From assembly GCF_002993285.1 (NCBI RefSeq), contig NZ_CP027433.1, forward strand, positions 3,286,001 through 3,350,000: 64,000 bases of DNA, in the 5' to 3' direction. Shown in pieces: positions 10,178 through 18,988 of the stretch; the stretch's first letter is position 1; each line of letters starts with the position of its first letter. The notes beneath the pieces were generated by a model that worked only from the letters and a program-made list of their open reading frames with translations, was not told the origin of the DNA and made no database searches. Position numbers and translations under genes: made by a program. Origin of the DNA: Gordonia iterans. GTDB taxonomy: Bacteria; Actinomycetota; Actinomycetes; Mycobacteriales; Mycobacteriaceae.

Positions 10178-11434
10178 ATGCGCCCACCGGGCACCCGTGG
10201 CACCGTCCGTCGACTCCTCCCGTTGCTCCTCGCCGCGGCCTTCGCGATCCTCACGCTCACGACGGGCTTCGCATCCGGCGCCGCGTCCGCCGAGCCGACG
10301 GCCGGACCGAAGCTCACGGTGACGCCGGCGACCGACCTCGCGACCGACGACGTGGTGACCGTCACCGGCACCGGGTTCGCCCGCAGCACCAGACTCTTCG
10401 TGATGGAGACCGTCACCCTGCCCCGAACCGGCGTCCCGGTGGCGCACACAGGCCGCAAGGCGGTCACCACCGACCGCACCGGCTCGTTCACCGCCAAGAT
10501 CACTGTTAAGCAGCGGTTCGCCGCCGTCGACTGCGCCGAGACCCGCTGCTTCGTCACCGCCGTCACCGCCGCCCCGCACGCCCTGCTCAACCCCGGGCAG
10601 CGGGCGTCGGCGCCGATCTCCTTCCAGGGCGAGCCCACGCTCACCGTCGTGCCGCAGCGCGACCTGCAGCGCGGCGACGAGGTCACAGTGACCGGCACCG
10701 GTTTCGCGCGGGGCAGTCGGCTGCATGTCGCACAGACCGTCGCCCGGCCGGCGAACGGCCGCCCGGCGCTGCACCGCGAACCGGTGACGGTCACCGCAGA
10801 CGCGGCCGGCAAGTTCACCGCGCGCGTGACCGTGGCCCCGATGATCAAGGACGTCAAGTGCCTGGAGGTGGGCTGCTTCATCGCGGCCTACCCGGTCGAG
10901 CCGACCGCCGCGAATCGCACCAACGACGCCTGGACGCCGATCTCCTTCGACCCCTCGGACCGGACGACGGTCGAGATCGAGCACCCGAAGATCGAGCAGG
11001 CCGAGACGGCCCGCATCAAGATCACCGGCGCACAGCCGGGCGACCGCTACGCCGTCGCCGTCGAGGGTCCCGGCGAGTTCAGCGCACAGCCGTTCGTGAC
11101 CGCGGATAAGGACGGCAACGCGACGATCCTGATGATGTCGAACTTCGATCAGGAGATCGGCGACTACACCGTCCGGCTGACCACCGACCGCACCGGCAAC
11201 GAGACCACGACGTCGTTCACCGTCGGCACCAGCGCCTTCACGAATCCGGCACAGGAGTCCGGCGAGGAGATCGCGAATCCGCAGCTGCTGCCGGGTGAGT
11301 GGCCGACCGCCGCCGAGCCGCCGCCGAGCAAGAGCCTGTGGTCTTCTCCCTGGACCCTCGGGATCGGCATCGCCGGGATCCTGTTCCTGTGCGTGCTGGG
11401 CTGGTTCGCCCGCGACCGGCCTGCCCGCCGCTGA
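10178..11434 (+). CDS. Secreted, C-terminally anchored protein with two neocarzinostatin-like domains
   Basis: The 418-residue protein has a signal peptide (hydrophobic about 14-35, cleavage near SASAEP). Two repeats of about 100 residues each begin LTVTP or LTVVP and contain VTVTGTGFAR and a close cysteine pair (CAETRC, CLEVGC). A third beta-rich region of about 90 residues follows, then a proline-rich stretch, one membrane helix (about 388-410) and a basic tail. The repeat pattern matches the neocarzinostatin/macromomycin immunoglobulin-like fold. Here it is displayed on the cell surface rather than secreted as an apoprotein. No enediyne or toxin genes are adjacent, so the function is unknown. 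ATG is preceded by GAGGAGAT. Confidence 0.72.
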   Translation: MRPPGTRGTVRRLLPLLLAAAFAILTLTTGFASGAASAEPTAGPKLTVTPATDLATDDVVTVTGTGFARSTRLFVMETVTLPRTGVPVAHTGRKAVTTDRTGSFTAKITVKQRFAAVDCAETRCFVTAVTAAPHALLNPGQRASAPISFQGEPTLTVVPQRDLQRGDEVTVTGTGFARGSRLHVAQTVARPANGRPALHREPVTVTADAAGKFTARVTVAPMIKDVKCLEVGCFIAAYPVEPTAANRTNDAWTPISFDPSDRTTVEIEHPKIEQAETARIKITGAQPGDRYAVAVEGPGEFSAQPFVTADKDGNATILMMSNFDQEIGDYTVRLTTDRTGNETTTSFTVGTSAFTNPAQESGEEIANPQLLPGEWPTAAEPPPSKSLWSSPWTLGIGIAGILFLCVLGWFARDRPARR

Positions 11435-11486
11435 CCCTGCCCGCCGCTGACCCTGTCCGCCGCTGACCCTGCCCGCTGCTGACCCG
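11423..11486. repeat. 16-bp tandem repeat, four copies, spanning a gene end
   Basis: The unit GCCCGCCGCTGACCCT is present exactly twice and then twice more with one to three substitutions. The first copy includes the last codons and stop of the neocarzinostatin-like gene. The array therefore repeats the gene's 3' end beyond its stop. Confidence 0.9.
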
Positions 11487-11549
11487 TCGGCGACCGCCGC
11501 CGCCGGACGGGCGACCTCACGGGCCCACCTGTACTGGTGTCCCGTGACA

Positions 11550-11716
11550 CTAGTGTCCCGTGTCGGAAGTTTCTCGATGGTTGCCGGGAGTCCGATGGGC
11601 GGCCGGCAAGGCGGACGAGGGAGGGATACCGGCAGGTATCCTGACCGAGGACAACGCCGCCAGACGTTCATCGGGCCCCGGCATACCGCGAAAGAACTTT
11701 CGACACGGGACACTAG
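11550..11716. mobile_element. Candidate miniature transposable element (159 bp) with CTAG flanks
   Basis: Inverted ends beginning TGTCCCGTGTCGGAAGTT (11554 onward) and, on the other strand, TGTCCCGTGTCGAAAGTT (from 11712 backward) match except at one base over 18. Both ends are bordered by CTAG, which reads as a 4-bp target duplication. No transposase fits inside the 159 bp. A 4-bp CTAG duplication recalls IS701-like elements, but this link is only a suggestion. The right flank supplies the stop codon of the truncated TetR gene. Confidence 0.6.
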
Positions 11717-12222
11717 TACGGCAGGTAGAGACGCAGCGCGTCCTCGATCAGCGCGTCCAGCGCGGCGCCGGCCGCTCGGTGGTCGGGATCGCTGCGGCTG
11801 AGCTGCAGCGCACCGAGGTACGTCGAATACACCAGCTGTGCGCGGCGTTTCGCTTCGTCCGCACCGAGGCCCAGCTCGCGATACGTCGCGGCGATCACCG
11901 CCGTTCGGGCGGTGTTGACGCGGGTGACCGCGTCCCGCACTCGCGCGTCCCCCAGCTCCCCGAGGAGGCTGATCTGGGCGGACGGCGCATCGCGGTGCGC
12001 GAACCGGAAGGCGGTGTCGACGATGCGCCGCAGGCGCTGCGCGGGATCGGCGATCTCGGCCAGGGCCGTCAGCTCACCGCCGACGTGTGCCTCGACCCAG
12101 TAGTCGAGCGCCCGTTGCACCAGCTCCGCGCGATTGCCGAAGTGCGCGTAGAAGCTGCCCTTGGTCACGCCGAGCCGCCGCGCCAACGGTTCCACCGCCA
12201 CCGCCGCGACGCCGCCCTCGGC
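11713..12222 (-). pseudogene. TetR-family regulator lacking its N-terminal helices
   Basis: The frame encodes a TetR protein beginning in the middle of the helix-turn-helix: AEGGVAAVAVEPLARRLG, then VTKGSFYAHFGNR, then an ordinary ligand-binding domain ending at 11713. About 15-20 residues that normally precede this point, including the start codon, are absent. At about 12222-12231 the sequence passes directly into the 5'-truncated hydrolase on the other strand. A GTG at 12201 could start a 162-residue product, but it would have an incomplete DNA-binding domain. Its stop codon lies in the CTAG flank of the candidate mobile element. Confidence 0.72.
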
Positions 12223-12230
12223 GATCGGTC

Positions 12231-12806
12231 CTCGGGCTCGCGGACGCCTTGGGGCAGACCGGACTGAGCACCGGAGACATCGACTTCGTCCTCCCCACGC
12301 ATCTGCACTGGGACCACATCTCGGGCGTTCTGGAACTCCCCGGCGAGACGCCGCTGCACATCAGCCGCGCCGAGCACAGCTGGGCCACCGCCGGCGGCGG
12401 ACGCGGCATCAACCTCCCCGTGCGTCCGCTCGCCGGGCGGGACTTGACGCCCTACGAGCTCGACGGTCCGCCGGTCCTCACTTTCGAGCGCAGCCACGAC
12501 CTGTTCGGTGACGGCGGCGTCGTCCTGGTCGACATGGCCGGACACACGCCGGGCAGCGTCGGCGTCCTGCTCGCGCTCGACGACGGCTCGCGGGTGCTCC
12601 TGGTCGGCGATGCCGTCTGGCACACCCGCCAGGTGACCGAGATCCGGCAGAAGGCGCCCTTTCCCGGCATGCTGGCCGACTCCGACCGGACCGCCGCGTT
12701 CGCGACGATCCACCGCATCCACGCCCTGCCGCCCGGAATTCACATCGTGCCCAGCCACGACCGCGACGCGAGCACGCGGTGGATCCACCCGGCCTTCCGC
12801 GCGTAG
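12231..12806 (+). pseudogene. MBL-fold metallo-hydrolase lacking its N-terminus
   Basis: From about 12231 this frame reads as the last two-thirds of a metallo-beta-lactamase-fold hydrolase. It has the metal motif HLHWDH, then GHTPGSVG with a further ligand histidine, GDAVWH, and a C-terminal SHDRD. Roughly 80-90 N-terminal residues (first strands and promoter) are missing. The break abuts the truncated TetR gene, which points to one deletion that removed the intergenic region and both 5' ends of a divergent regulator/enzyme pair. No convincing start codon with an RBS is seen. Confidence 0.72.
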
Positions 12807-12822
12807 ACCGAACGCCGAGAAA

Positions 12823-12858
12823 GGTCGAACCCCCGGCACGAATGCCGGGGGTTCGAAC
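12823..12858 (-). terminator. Hairpin downstream of tmRNA
   Basis: The arms GGTCGAACCCCCGGCA and TGCCGGGGGTTCGAAC form a 16-bp stem with one mismatch and a 4-nt loop. It lies 8 bp beyond the tmRNA CCA end. It could also stop read-through from the truncated hydrolase on the plus strand. Confidence 0.75.
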
Positions 12859-12866
12859 CTCACCAG

Positions 12867-13240
12867 TGGTGGAGCTGCCGGGAATTGAACCCGGGTCCTC
12901 CGTCACGTCGGTAGGGCTTCTCCGTGTGCAGTCCGCTGTGTCTCTACTCGGATCTCCCGGTCTCACGAACAAGCCGAGATGACGATCCCAGTCGCTGTGG
13001 GTTGTCCCGCCTCCGCCCGCGACCGGCGAACGACGGTGAGTTCCCTAGCTGATGCCGGCATCCGGGTTCGGGAACGAAAACCCGGGCCGACAGACTAGCC
13101 TCGCTGATCAGGCAGCGAGAGCGTAGTCGCGCTGATTGGAATCGGCGCTTAATTGGTTGCTGCGACGCTTACGGTGGTCTCCAGCCTGCACCGACACGCT
13201 TCCCCTACCTCGATGTACGTAGTCGAAACCGATCAGCCCC
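12867..13240 (-). ncRNA. ssrA: Transfer-messenger RNA (tmRNA)
   Basis: The minus strand begins GGGGCTGATCGGTTTCGAC, the canonical tmRNA 5' end, and finishes with a tRNA-like T arm (GGTTCAATTCC), acceptor strand and encoded CCA at 12867. The tag reading frame at 13108-13146 encodes ADSNQRDYALAA followed by TGA, differing from the mycobacterial tag (from memory, ADSHQRDYALAA) at one position. tmRNA with SmpB rescues stalled ribosomes and tags the products for proteolysis. smpB and prfB are in the same minus-strand block. Confidence 0.96.
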
Positions 13241-13379
13241 GAGGTAGTGCCCGCCGCTTTGGCGGACTACCTATGGTAACGCGTTCGACTCCGGAAATCA
13301 TCCCGGTCTTCTTGACGCCGGGCCGGAAGCGGTGCCGCCGGCACGCCGGAGACGAACCGCGGGTCCCGCGGACCGCGAG

Positions 13380-14162
13380 TCAGCCGATGCGCAGCAGCGC
13401 GGTGTCGCCGGGTGACAGGGTCACCGCGAGCCGGCCGTCGACCGAGTGGATGCGCCGTCCGGTCCAGACGTCGGTGGCCGGGACCGAATCGTCCCCGGCG
13501 AGGTTGAGGTCGGCGATCGCCACCGAGACCTCCGGCGACGACTCCGGTCCGCCCCGGCTCAACGATACGAGCAGGCCCGACTCCCCGATCGCCCGCGAGT
13601 AGACCTGCTCGTCGCCGCCGACCGGCGCGCCGGGAACACGGCGGTCGTCGCGTGCCAGCTCGATCGCCTGCCGGTCGGCGATCAGCTCCAGAGAAGCGGA
13701 CGGGAGCCGAGCGATCTCGCCGCTGAACACCAGCGACTCGGCGAGCATGATGCGCCGGGAGATCGCCGAGCGCAGCGCATGGGCGGGCGTCCCTCCGGCG
13801 ATCGCGCTCGCGACGCGAGCGTCGTCGACCCGCACGCGTTCGACGCGCAGACCCCGCTCGTCCAGGTACCGCCGGAGCTCCGCATCGTCGACGGCGGGCA
13901 CCGGCTCGTCGCACGGCACCAAAAGCGTCGTGTAACCGGCTTCGCGCAGTCGCGTGCGGACGAGTTCGTCGGCCTGCGACCGGATCGAATCGACGGTGAT
14001 CTCACCGCCGGGACCCGAACACTCCCCCGCGTACCCGACCAGGAAGCCGAGCGTGGGCGGCGGCGCCTGCTGCGGCTCCTCCGCGGCCGGGGCGCAGCCG
14101 GTCAGCGCCAGCAGCGCCGCGACCATCGCGATCAGCGGAGCGGACCGAAGCGGACGCGGCAC
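13380..14162 (-). CDS. Lipoprotein resembling a collapsed GH27 glycosidase
   Basis: The 260-residue protein has a lipoprotein signal with lipobox LTGC (Cys23). Residues 35-88 recall the first barrel strands of GH27 alpha-galactosidases (ADELVRTRLREAGYTTLLVP). Residues 134-205 recall the last barrel segment (MLAESLVFSGEIARLPS ... DRQAIELARDD). Residues 206-260 recall the C-terminal beta-sandwich (DVWTGRR ... LSPGDTALLRI). The barrel centre carrying the catalytic aspartates is missing, so it is probably not a glycosidase. It starts 3 bp after smpB ends, so it is in the ftsEX-smpB operon, and the frame is intact with ordinary codon use. The GH27 link is my pattern match and needs a profile comparison. 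Confidence 0.68.
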   Translation of the reverse strand: MPRPLRSAPLIAMVAALLALTGCAPAAEEPQQAPPPTLGFLVGYAGECSGPGGEITVDSIRSQADELVRTRLREAGYTTLLVPCDEPVPAVDDAELRRYLDERGLRVERVRVDDARVASAIAGGTPAHALRSAISRRIMLAESLVFSGEIARLPSASLELIADRQAIELARDDRRVPGAPVGGDEQVYSRAIGESGLLVSLSRGGPESSPEVSVAIADLNLAGDDSVPATDVWTGRRIHSVDGRLAVTLSPGDTALLRIG

Positions 14163-14165
14163 TCG

Positions 14166-14642
14166 TCACATCCCCTTGACGCGCCGTCCGAGCTCCCGCT
14201 CCACCTCGCGCTTGGCGGTCCGCTCGGCGATGTCGCGCCGCTTGTCGTGCGCCTGCTTGCCCTTGGCCAGGGCCAACTCCACCTTGGCGTAGCCGTCGCT
14301 GAAGTACATCTGCAGCGGCACCAGCGTGAGGTTCCCGTCCTGCACCTTGCCGGTCAACTGATCGATCTCCCGGCGGTGCAGCAGCAGCTTCCGCTTGCGG
14401 CGCACCGGATGGTTGGTCCACGACCCGTGCCCGTACTCGGCGATGTGCAGCGCGTGCAGCCAGACCTCGCCGTTCTCGATCGTCGCGAACGCGTCGACCA
14501 GCGAGGCCTTACCCTCCCGCAGCGCTTTGACCTCGGTGCCCTGCAGCACGATCCCGCACTCGTAAGTGTCGAGGATCGTGTAGTTGTGCCGCGCCTTCCG
14601 GTTGGTGGCGATCACCGCCGACCGGCCCTTCTCCCTGGGCAC
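14166..14642 (-). CDS. smpB: SsrA-binding protein SmpB
   Basis: This 158-residue beta-barrel RNA-binding protein has the typical [10 protein letters not shown] start, [14 protein letters not shown], and the basic C-terminal tail [14 protein letters not shown]. It binds the tRNA-like domain of tmRNA and delivers it to stalled ribosomes. The start is GTG at 14642, chosen because AAGGAG lies six bases upstream. The tmRNA gene itself lies about 0.9 kb downstream on the same strand. Confidence 0.96.
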   Translation of the reverse strand: MPREKGRSAVIATNRKARHNYTILDTYECGIVLQGTEVKALREGKASLVDAFATIENGEVWLHALHIAEYGHGSWTNHPVRRKRKLLLHRREIDQLTGKVQDGNLTLVPLQMYFSDGYAKVELALAKGKQAHDKRRDIAERTAKREVERELGRRVKGM

Positions 14643-14669
14643 CGTGAACTCCTTACTCGAGGTGATGAC

Positions 14670-15575
14670 TCATTCCCGGACGTAGACGCGCAGGGTGCCG
14701 TAGGCGGTGACGCCCGCCAGGACGACGCCGGTCAGCAGCAGCCACGGCGAGACGAACCAGACGTCGGCCGCGGTGATGCGCGCCAAGATGTTCACACCGT
14801 AGAGGTCCTCGAGCGCTTTGTCGAAGAAGAATATCTTCGCCAGGAACAGACCGCCCACGGCCAGGGCCGCACCGACCACCGCGGCGATCACCGCCTCCAA
14901 CAGAAACGGCAGCTGGGTGTACCAGCGGGTGGCGCCCACCAGCCGCATGATCGACACCTCCGTACGCCGCGTGTACGCGGCGATCTGAACGGTGTTGGCG
15001 ATCAACAGGATCGCAGCCACCGCAAGCACCGCAGCGATCGCGAAGGCGGCGTTGCGGGCGCCGTCGAGCACACTGAAGATCCGTTTGACCAAGTCTCGCT
15101 GGTCGAGCACGCCGTCGACGCCGGGGGCCCGGGCGAACTTGTCCAGGATCGCGCCGAACCGCTCGGGGTCGTCGACCCGCACGCGCAGCGCGGCCTGGTA
15201 CGGATCGGGCCGGATGAACTCGGCGAGTTCGGGCGAACTCTCCTCCCATGCCGCCTTGGCCCGCTCGAAGGCCTGCTGCTTGCTGATGTAGGTCACCGTC
15301 GCGACGCCCGGCTCGGCCTCGATCTCGCGCTTGGTCGACGCGCACGGATCGGCCGTGCAGTTCGCGTCGGCGGCGGTGACGTCGTCGTTGAGGAAGAACT
15401 GCATCTCGACCCGGTCGAGGAAGATCTTCTGGCTCTTGTCGGCCATCTGGATCACCAGCAGGCCGCCGCCGAGCATGCCGAGGGTCACCGCGGTGGTCAG
15501 GATCATGGCCAGAGTCATCGTGAGGTTGCGGCGGAAGCCGTTGAGGACCTCGCTGAGAATGAAGTGTGCGCGCAT
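14670..15575 (-). CDS. ftsX: Cell-division protein FtsX
   Basis: This 301-residue membrane protein has a first helix at about residues 21-45, a large extracellular domain, and three C-terminal helices (about 175-195, 225-250, 270-295). The external domain carries the cysteine pair C..DPC seen in actinobacterial FtsX. FtsX couples ATP hydrolysis by FtsE to activation of peptidoglycan hydrolases at the septum; in mycobacteria the partner is RipC. The ATG is 13 bp downstream of ftsE. Confidence 0.95.
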   Translation of the reverse strand: MRAHFILSEVLNGFRRNLTMTLAMILTTAVTLGMLGGGLLVIQMADKSQKIFLDRVEMQFFLNDDVTAADANCTADPCASTKREIEAEPGVATVTYISKQQAFERAKAAWEESSPELAEFIRPDPYQAALRVRVDDPERFGAILDKFARAPGVDGVLDQRDLVKRIFSVLDGARNAAFAIAAVLAVAAILLIANTVQIAAYTRRTEVSIMRLVGATRWYTQLPFLLEAVIAAVVGAALAVGGLFLAKIFFFDKALEDLYGVNILARITAADVWFVSPWLLLTGVVLAGVTAYGTLRVYVRE

Positions 15576-15588
15576 GTTCGTCGCCTCC

Positions 15589-16269
15589 CTATCCGTAGAC
15601 GCCGTACTCGTCGTTGCGCACGAGTCTGCCGTCGGCGAACTCGAGCACGCGCCGGCGCATGGCGTCGACGATGTGCCTGTCGTGCGTGGCCATGACCACC
15701 GTGGTGCCCCGGCGATGGACGCGGTCGAGCACCTCGACGATCTCCTCGGAGGTGTCCGGGTCCAGGTTGCCCGTCGGCTCGTCGGCCAGCAGCACCGCCG
15801 GCCGGTTCACGATCGCCCGCGCGATCGCCACGCGCTGCATCTCGCCGCCGGACAACTCGTTGGGCATCCGGTCGGACTTGCCGGCCAGCCCCACGTACTC
15901 GAGCACCTCGGGTACCGACTCCCGGATGGTCGACGCCGGCTTGCCGATCACCTCCAGCGCGAAGGCCACGTTGTCGGCGACCGTCTTCTGCTGCAGCAGC
16001 CGGAAATCCTGGAACACGCAGCCGATCGACTGCCGGAGCTTCGGCACCTGCCGGCTGCGGAGCTTGTTCACGTGGAAGTCGTTGACCCACACGTCGCCGG
16101 AGGTCGGCTTGTCTTCTTTGAGCAGCAGCCGGAAGAACGTCGACTTGCCGGACCCGGACGGCCCGATGAGGAACGCGAACTCACCCTTGTCGAGTTCGAG
16201 CGTCAGGTCGGACAACGCGGGCCGGGTGGACTTCGGGTATTGCATCGTCACGTCGGACAGCTTGATCAC
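15589..16269 (-). CDS. ftsE: Cell-division ATP-binding protein FtsE
   Basis: The 226-residue ABC ATPase has Walker [10 protein letters not shown], the FtsE-type Q-loop VFQDFRLL, signature [10 protein letters not shown], Walker [14 protein letters not shown] and the H-loop ATHD. It pairs with FtsX to regulate septal wall hydrolysis. The upstream Pro-rich gene ends 52 bp away, so ftsE may share the prfB-mscS transcript or have a weak promoter in the gap. Confidence 0.96.
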   Translation of the reverse strand: MIKLSDVTMQYPKSTRPALSDLTLELDKGEFAFLIGPSGSGKSTFFRLLLKEDKPTSGDVWVNDFHVNKLRSRQVPKLRQSIGCVFQDFRLLQQKTVADNVAFALEVIGKPASTIRESVPEVLEYVGLAGKSDRMPNELSGGEMQRVAIARAIVNRPAVLLADEPTGNLDPDTSEEIVEVLDRVHRRGTTVVMATHDRHIVDAMRRRVLEFADGRLVRNDEYGVYG

Positions 16270-16321
16270 AGCGTGCAGTCTAACGACGACGGCTGAGAGC
16301 GTCGCTCAGGCGCGCGACGAG

Positions 16322-16909
16322 CTACTGCGCGGGCACGCTCCCGGTCGGGCTCTCGGTCTCCTCCTGGGGCGACGGCGTCTGGGTAGTCGGCGTGGTGCCG
16401 CGTCCCGGAAGACGGTCGTACCAGTGCGTCGTCGTGGGCGAGGACTGCGTTCCGGTCTCGTCGCTGCCGGACGGCTCACTCGGCTCGGAGGTCTCGTGCG
16501 AGGTGGGCGCCGGGGTGTGCTCGGTAGTCGGCTCCGCCGGCCTGGTGTACGCCGGGGGCGTCGGGGCCTCGCCGTAGTAGCTGGTGGTCCACCCGTACAT
16601 CGCCAGGCCGACGAAGAACAGCAAGACCAGGATCACCGTCGTCGTCCGCACATGCGTCCGGTAGATGTGATTGAACCGGCTCCACCACTTCATCACCGTC
16701 GGCGGATCCGGCTCGGCGGCCTCCTTCTTGGCCTCGATCGCCTCCAGCTGGTCGGTGTCGAGCAGTTCGGCCTCCGGCGTCAGCGCCATCGACGGCGGAA
16801 TCTGCGCGGTCTCGGGCTTGCGCCGATGCGCCGGACCGGCGGGCCGGGGATCGGGCCGGCCGTCGTCGCCGTTCGCCGGTCCGTTCTGCGGCGCCTCCCC
16901 GTCGGTCAT
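16322..16909 (-). CDS. Single-pass membrane protein with Pro/Thr/Ser-rich external tail
   Basis: The 195-residue protein has an acidic, proline-rich cytoplasmic part, a tryptophan/basic pre-membrane stretch (MKWWSRFNHIYRTH) and one helix at about 90-110. A long external tail of about 80 residues is rich in Pro, Thr, Ser and Glu. Its ATG overlaps the stop of the mscS gene in ATGA, so it is translationally coupled to the channel. A proline-rich membrane gene sits at this position in mycobacteria (from memory, Rv3103c). A wall-spanning or channel-associated role is plausible, not shown. Confidence 0.75.
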   Translation of the reverse strand: MTDGEAPQNGPANGDDGRPDPRPAGPAHRRKPETAQIPPSMALTPEAELLDTDQLEAIEAKKEAAEPDPPTVMKWWSRFNHIYRTHVRTTTVILVLLFFVGLAMYGWTTSYYGEAPTPPAYTRPAEPTTEHTPAPTSHETSEPSEPSGSDETGTQSSPTTTHWYDRLPGRGTTPTTQTPSPQEETESPTGSVPAQ

Positions 16910-17850
16910 CCTTCGCCCCCTTCGTCCCCGGCCGGCGCGGGCACCTTGGCGGCGACCGTGATGCCGCTGCGCGCCAGCGCCGCCACGATCCGCACGCGGA
17001 GCGCACGGCTCACGTCGAACTGCTTGCCCGGCAGGGTGCGCGCGACCATGCGCACGGTCACCGAGTCCAGTTCCAGATTGGTCACGCCCAACGGCTCCGG
17101 CGCGTCCAGCAGCAGACGGTTCCACTTCGGGTCGCGGTAGAAGGCCTTGCCGACCGCGGTCAGCGTCTCGGTGACCTGGGTGATGTCGGCGTCGGCGGGC
17201 ACCGGCACGTCGACGACGGCGCGCGCCCACTCGCGCGAGAGGTTGTTCACCTTGATGATCTGGCCGTTGGGGACCGTGATCATCTCGCCGTCGCTGGTCC
17301 GCAGCCGGGTCACGCGCAGGGTGACGTCCTCGACGGTGCCCTCGGCGATGGACGTGCCGGTCACGGTCAGCCGCACCACGTCGCCGTAGCCGTACTGTCG
17401 CTCGGCGACCACGAAGAAGCCCGCGAGGACGTCCTGGACGATGCGCTGTGCACCGAAACCGAGGGCCGCGCCGACCACCGCCGACGGGCCGACCAGGGTG
17501 CTGAACTGGATCCCGAACACGGTCAAGACGTGCAGCAGGACCACCACCACGATCAGCGCGATGAGCGTCCACACCACGACGTCGACCAGCGCCCGCTGAT
17601 GCTTGGCGTCCTCGGATTGCACGATCGCATCGGAGTTGTCGAACCGGTGGCTGGCCCGCAGGTCGTATCGGTTCCCCATCCACCGGACGAAGCGGATCAC
17701 CAGGATGCCCGCGATGATCCACAGCACGATGTTCAGCCCGGACGTGGCGAACCACTTCTCCCAGGCGTTGGTCCACCCGGGCAGTCCGATCCGCTCGGTG
17801 AGATAGACGATGCCGTCGGAGCCGGCGGCGAGGATCTGGTCAGGCGTCAT
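16906..17850 (-). CDS. Small-conductance mechanosensitive channel (MscS family)
   Basis: The 314-residue protein has three membrane helices (about 38-56, 85-112, 120-145). The pore-helix region is alanine/glycine-rich ([20 protein letters not shown]) and the beta domain carries the MscS signature GYGDVVR and [13 protein letters not shown]-terminal alpha/beta domain follows. It releases solutes on hypo-osmotic shock. The start overlaps the end of prfB by 11 bp, so the order prfB-mscS-Pro-rich gene is an operon. Confidence 0.9.
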   Translation of the reverse strand: MTPDQILAAGSDGIVYLTERIGLPGWTNAWEKWFATSGLNIVLWIIAGILVIRFVRWMGNRYDLRASHRFDNSDAIVQSEDAKHQRALVDVVVWTLIALIVVVVLLHVLTVFGIQFSTLVGPSAVVGAALGFGAQRIVQDVLAGFFVVAERQYGYGDVVRLTVTGTSIAEGTVEDVTLRVTRLRTSDGEMITVPNGQIIKVNNLSREWARAVVDVPVPADADITQVTETLTAVGKAFYRDPKWNRLLLDAPEPLGVTNLELDSVTVRMVARTLPGKQFDVSRALRVRIVAALARSGITVAAKVPAPAGDEGGEG

Positions 17851-18958
17851 CGTCGTCGTTCATCCGCCATCGGATGCCGGCCTCGATGAACTCGTCCAGA
17901 TCACCGTCCAGGACGGCCGACGGATTGTTGCCCTCGACGCCGGTGCGCAGGTCCTTGACCATCTGGTACGGGTGCAGCACGTACGAGCGCATCTGGTTGC
18001 CCCAGCTGGCGCCGGTGTCGCTCTTGAGCGCATCCATCTGCGCCCGCTCCTCCTGGCGCTTGCGCTCGAGCAGCTTGGCCGCGAGCACGCGCATGGCCGA
18101 GGCCTTGTTCTGGAGCTGACTCTTCTCGTTCTGGCAGGTGACGACGATGCCCGTCGGGATGTGCGTCAGGCGCACCGCCGAGTCGGTGGTGTTCACCGAC
18201 TGTCCGCCAGGACCGGACGAACGGTAGACGTCGACCTTCACTTCGTTCTCGTCGATGTCGATGTGGTCGGTCTGCTCCACCACCGGCAGCACCTCGACCT
18301 CGGCGAAGGACGTCTGCCGGCGGCCCTGGTTGTCGAACGGGCTGATCCGCACCAAGCGATGCGTGCCCTGCTCCACCGACAGCGTGCCGTACATGTACGG
18401 GGCGTGCACGACGAAGGTGGCCGACTTGATGCCCGCCTCCTCGGCGTAGCTGGTGTCGTAGACCTCGACGGAGTAGTCGTGCTGCTCGGCCCAGCGGATG
18501 TACATGCGCATCAGCATCTGCGCCCAGTCCGCGGCATCGACGCCGCCGGCGCCCGAACGGATGTTGACCACGGCCTCGCGCGAGTCGTACTCGCCGGCGA
18601 GCATGGTGGTGACCTCCAGCGCCTCGATCTCCTTGCGCAGCTGGGCGCGCTCGGCGTCCGCATCGGCCTGAGCCTGCGCCTGGGCGTCGCCCTCTTCCAT
18701 CTCGACCAGCTCGTACAGCACGGGCAGGTCGTCGAGGCGGCTGCGCAGATCGGTGACGCGGCGCAGTTCGGACTGGGCCCGCGAGAGACGGCTGGTGACC
18801 TGCTGAGCGTGGTCCTGGTCGTTCCACAGCTCCGGGTCGGAGGCCTGCATCTCCAGCTCGGAGATCCGGCTCCGGAGCTCGTCCGGATCCACCACCTTCT
18901 CGACCGTGGTGAGGGTGGTGTTCAGGGCGTCCAGATCAGCGGAGACTTCAGGGTGCAC
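17840..18958 (-). CDS. prfB: Peptide chain release factor 2
   Basis: The 372-residue class I release factor has the SPF codon-recognition tripeptide (RISPFD) and the catalytic GGQ in [10 protein letters not shown]. It ends translation at UGA and UAA. The gene is read in one frame from ATG at 18958. The N-terminal helices follow with no in-frame UGA slip site, so the programmed +1 frameshift known in E. coli prfB is absent. It heads the rescue/division block with smpB and tmRNA. Confidence 0.96.
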   Translation of the reverse strand: MHPEVSADLDALNTTLTTVEKVVDPDELRSRISELEMQASDPELWNDQDHAQQVTSRLSRAQSELRRVTDLRSRLDDLPVLYELVEMEEGDAQAQAQADADAERAQLRKEIEALEVTTMLAGEYDSREAVVNIRSGAGGVDAADWAQMLMRMYIRWAEQHDYSVEVYDTSYAEEAGIKSATFVVHAPYMYGTLSVEQGTHRLVRISPFDNQGRRQTSFAEVEVLPVVEQTDHIDIDENEVKVDVYRSSGPGGQSVNTTDSAVRLTHIPTGIVVTCQNEKSQLQNKASAMRVLAAKLLERKRQEERAQMDALKSDTGASWGNQMRSYVLHPYQMVKDLRTGVEGNNPSAVLDGDLDEFIEAGIRWRMNDDDDA

Positions 18959-18988
18959 AACTGACCAGCGTACCGACCCGCCGGGGGT

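Noticed and set aside
16910..17776. A long minus-strand frame overlapping mscS that continues into the Pro-rich protein
   Set aside because: Only the part from ATG 16909 onward is the real Pro-rich gene; the rest is an arginine-rich frame shifted against mscS.
18880..18958. Programmed frameshift in prfB
   Set aside because: The N-terminal region is continuous in one frame with no UGA slip site, so no recoding is needed.
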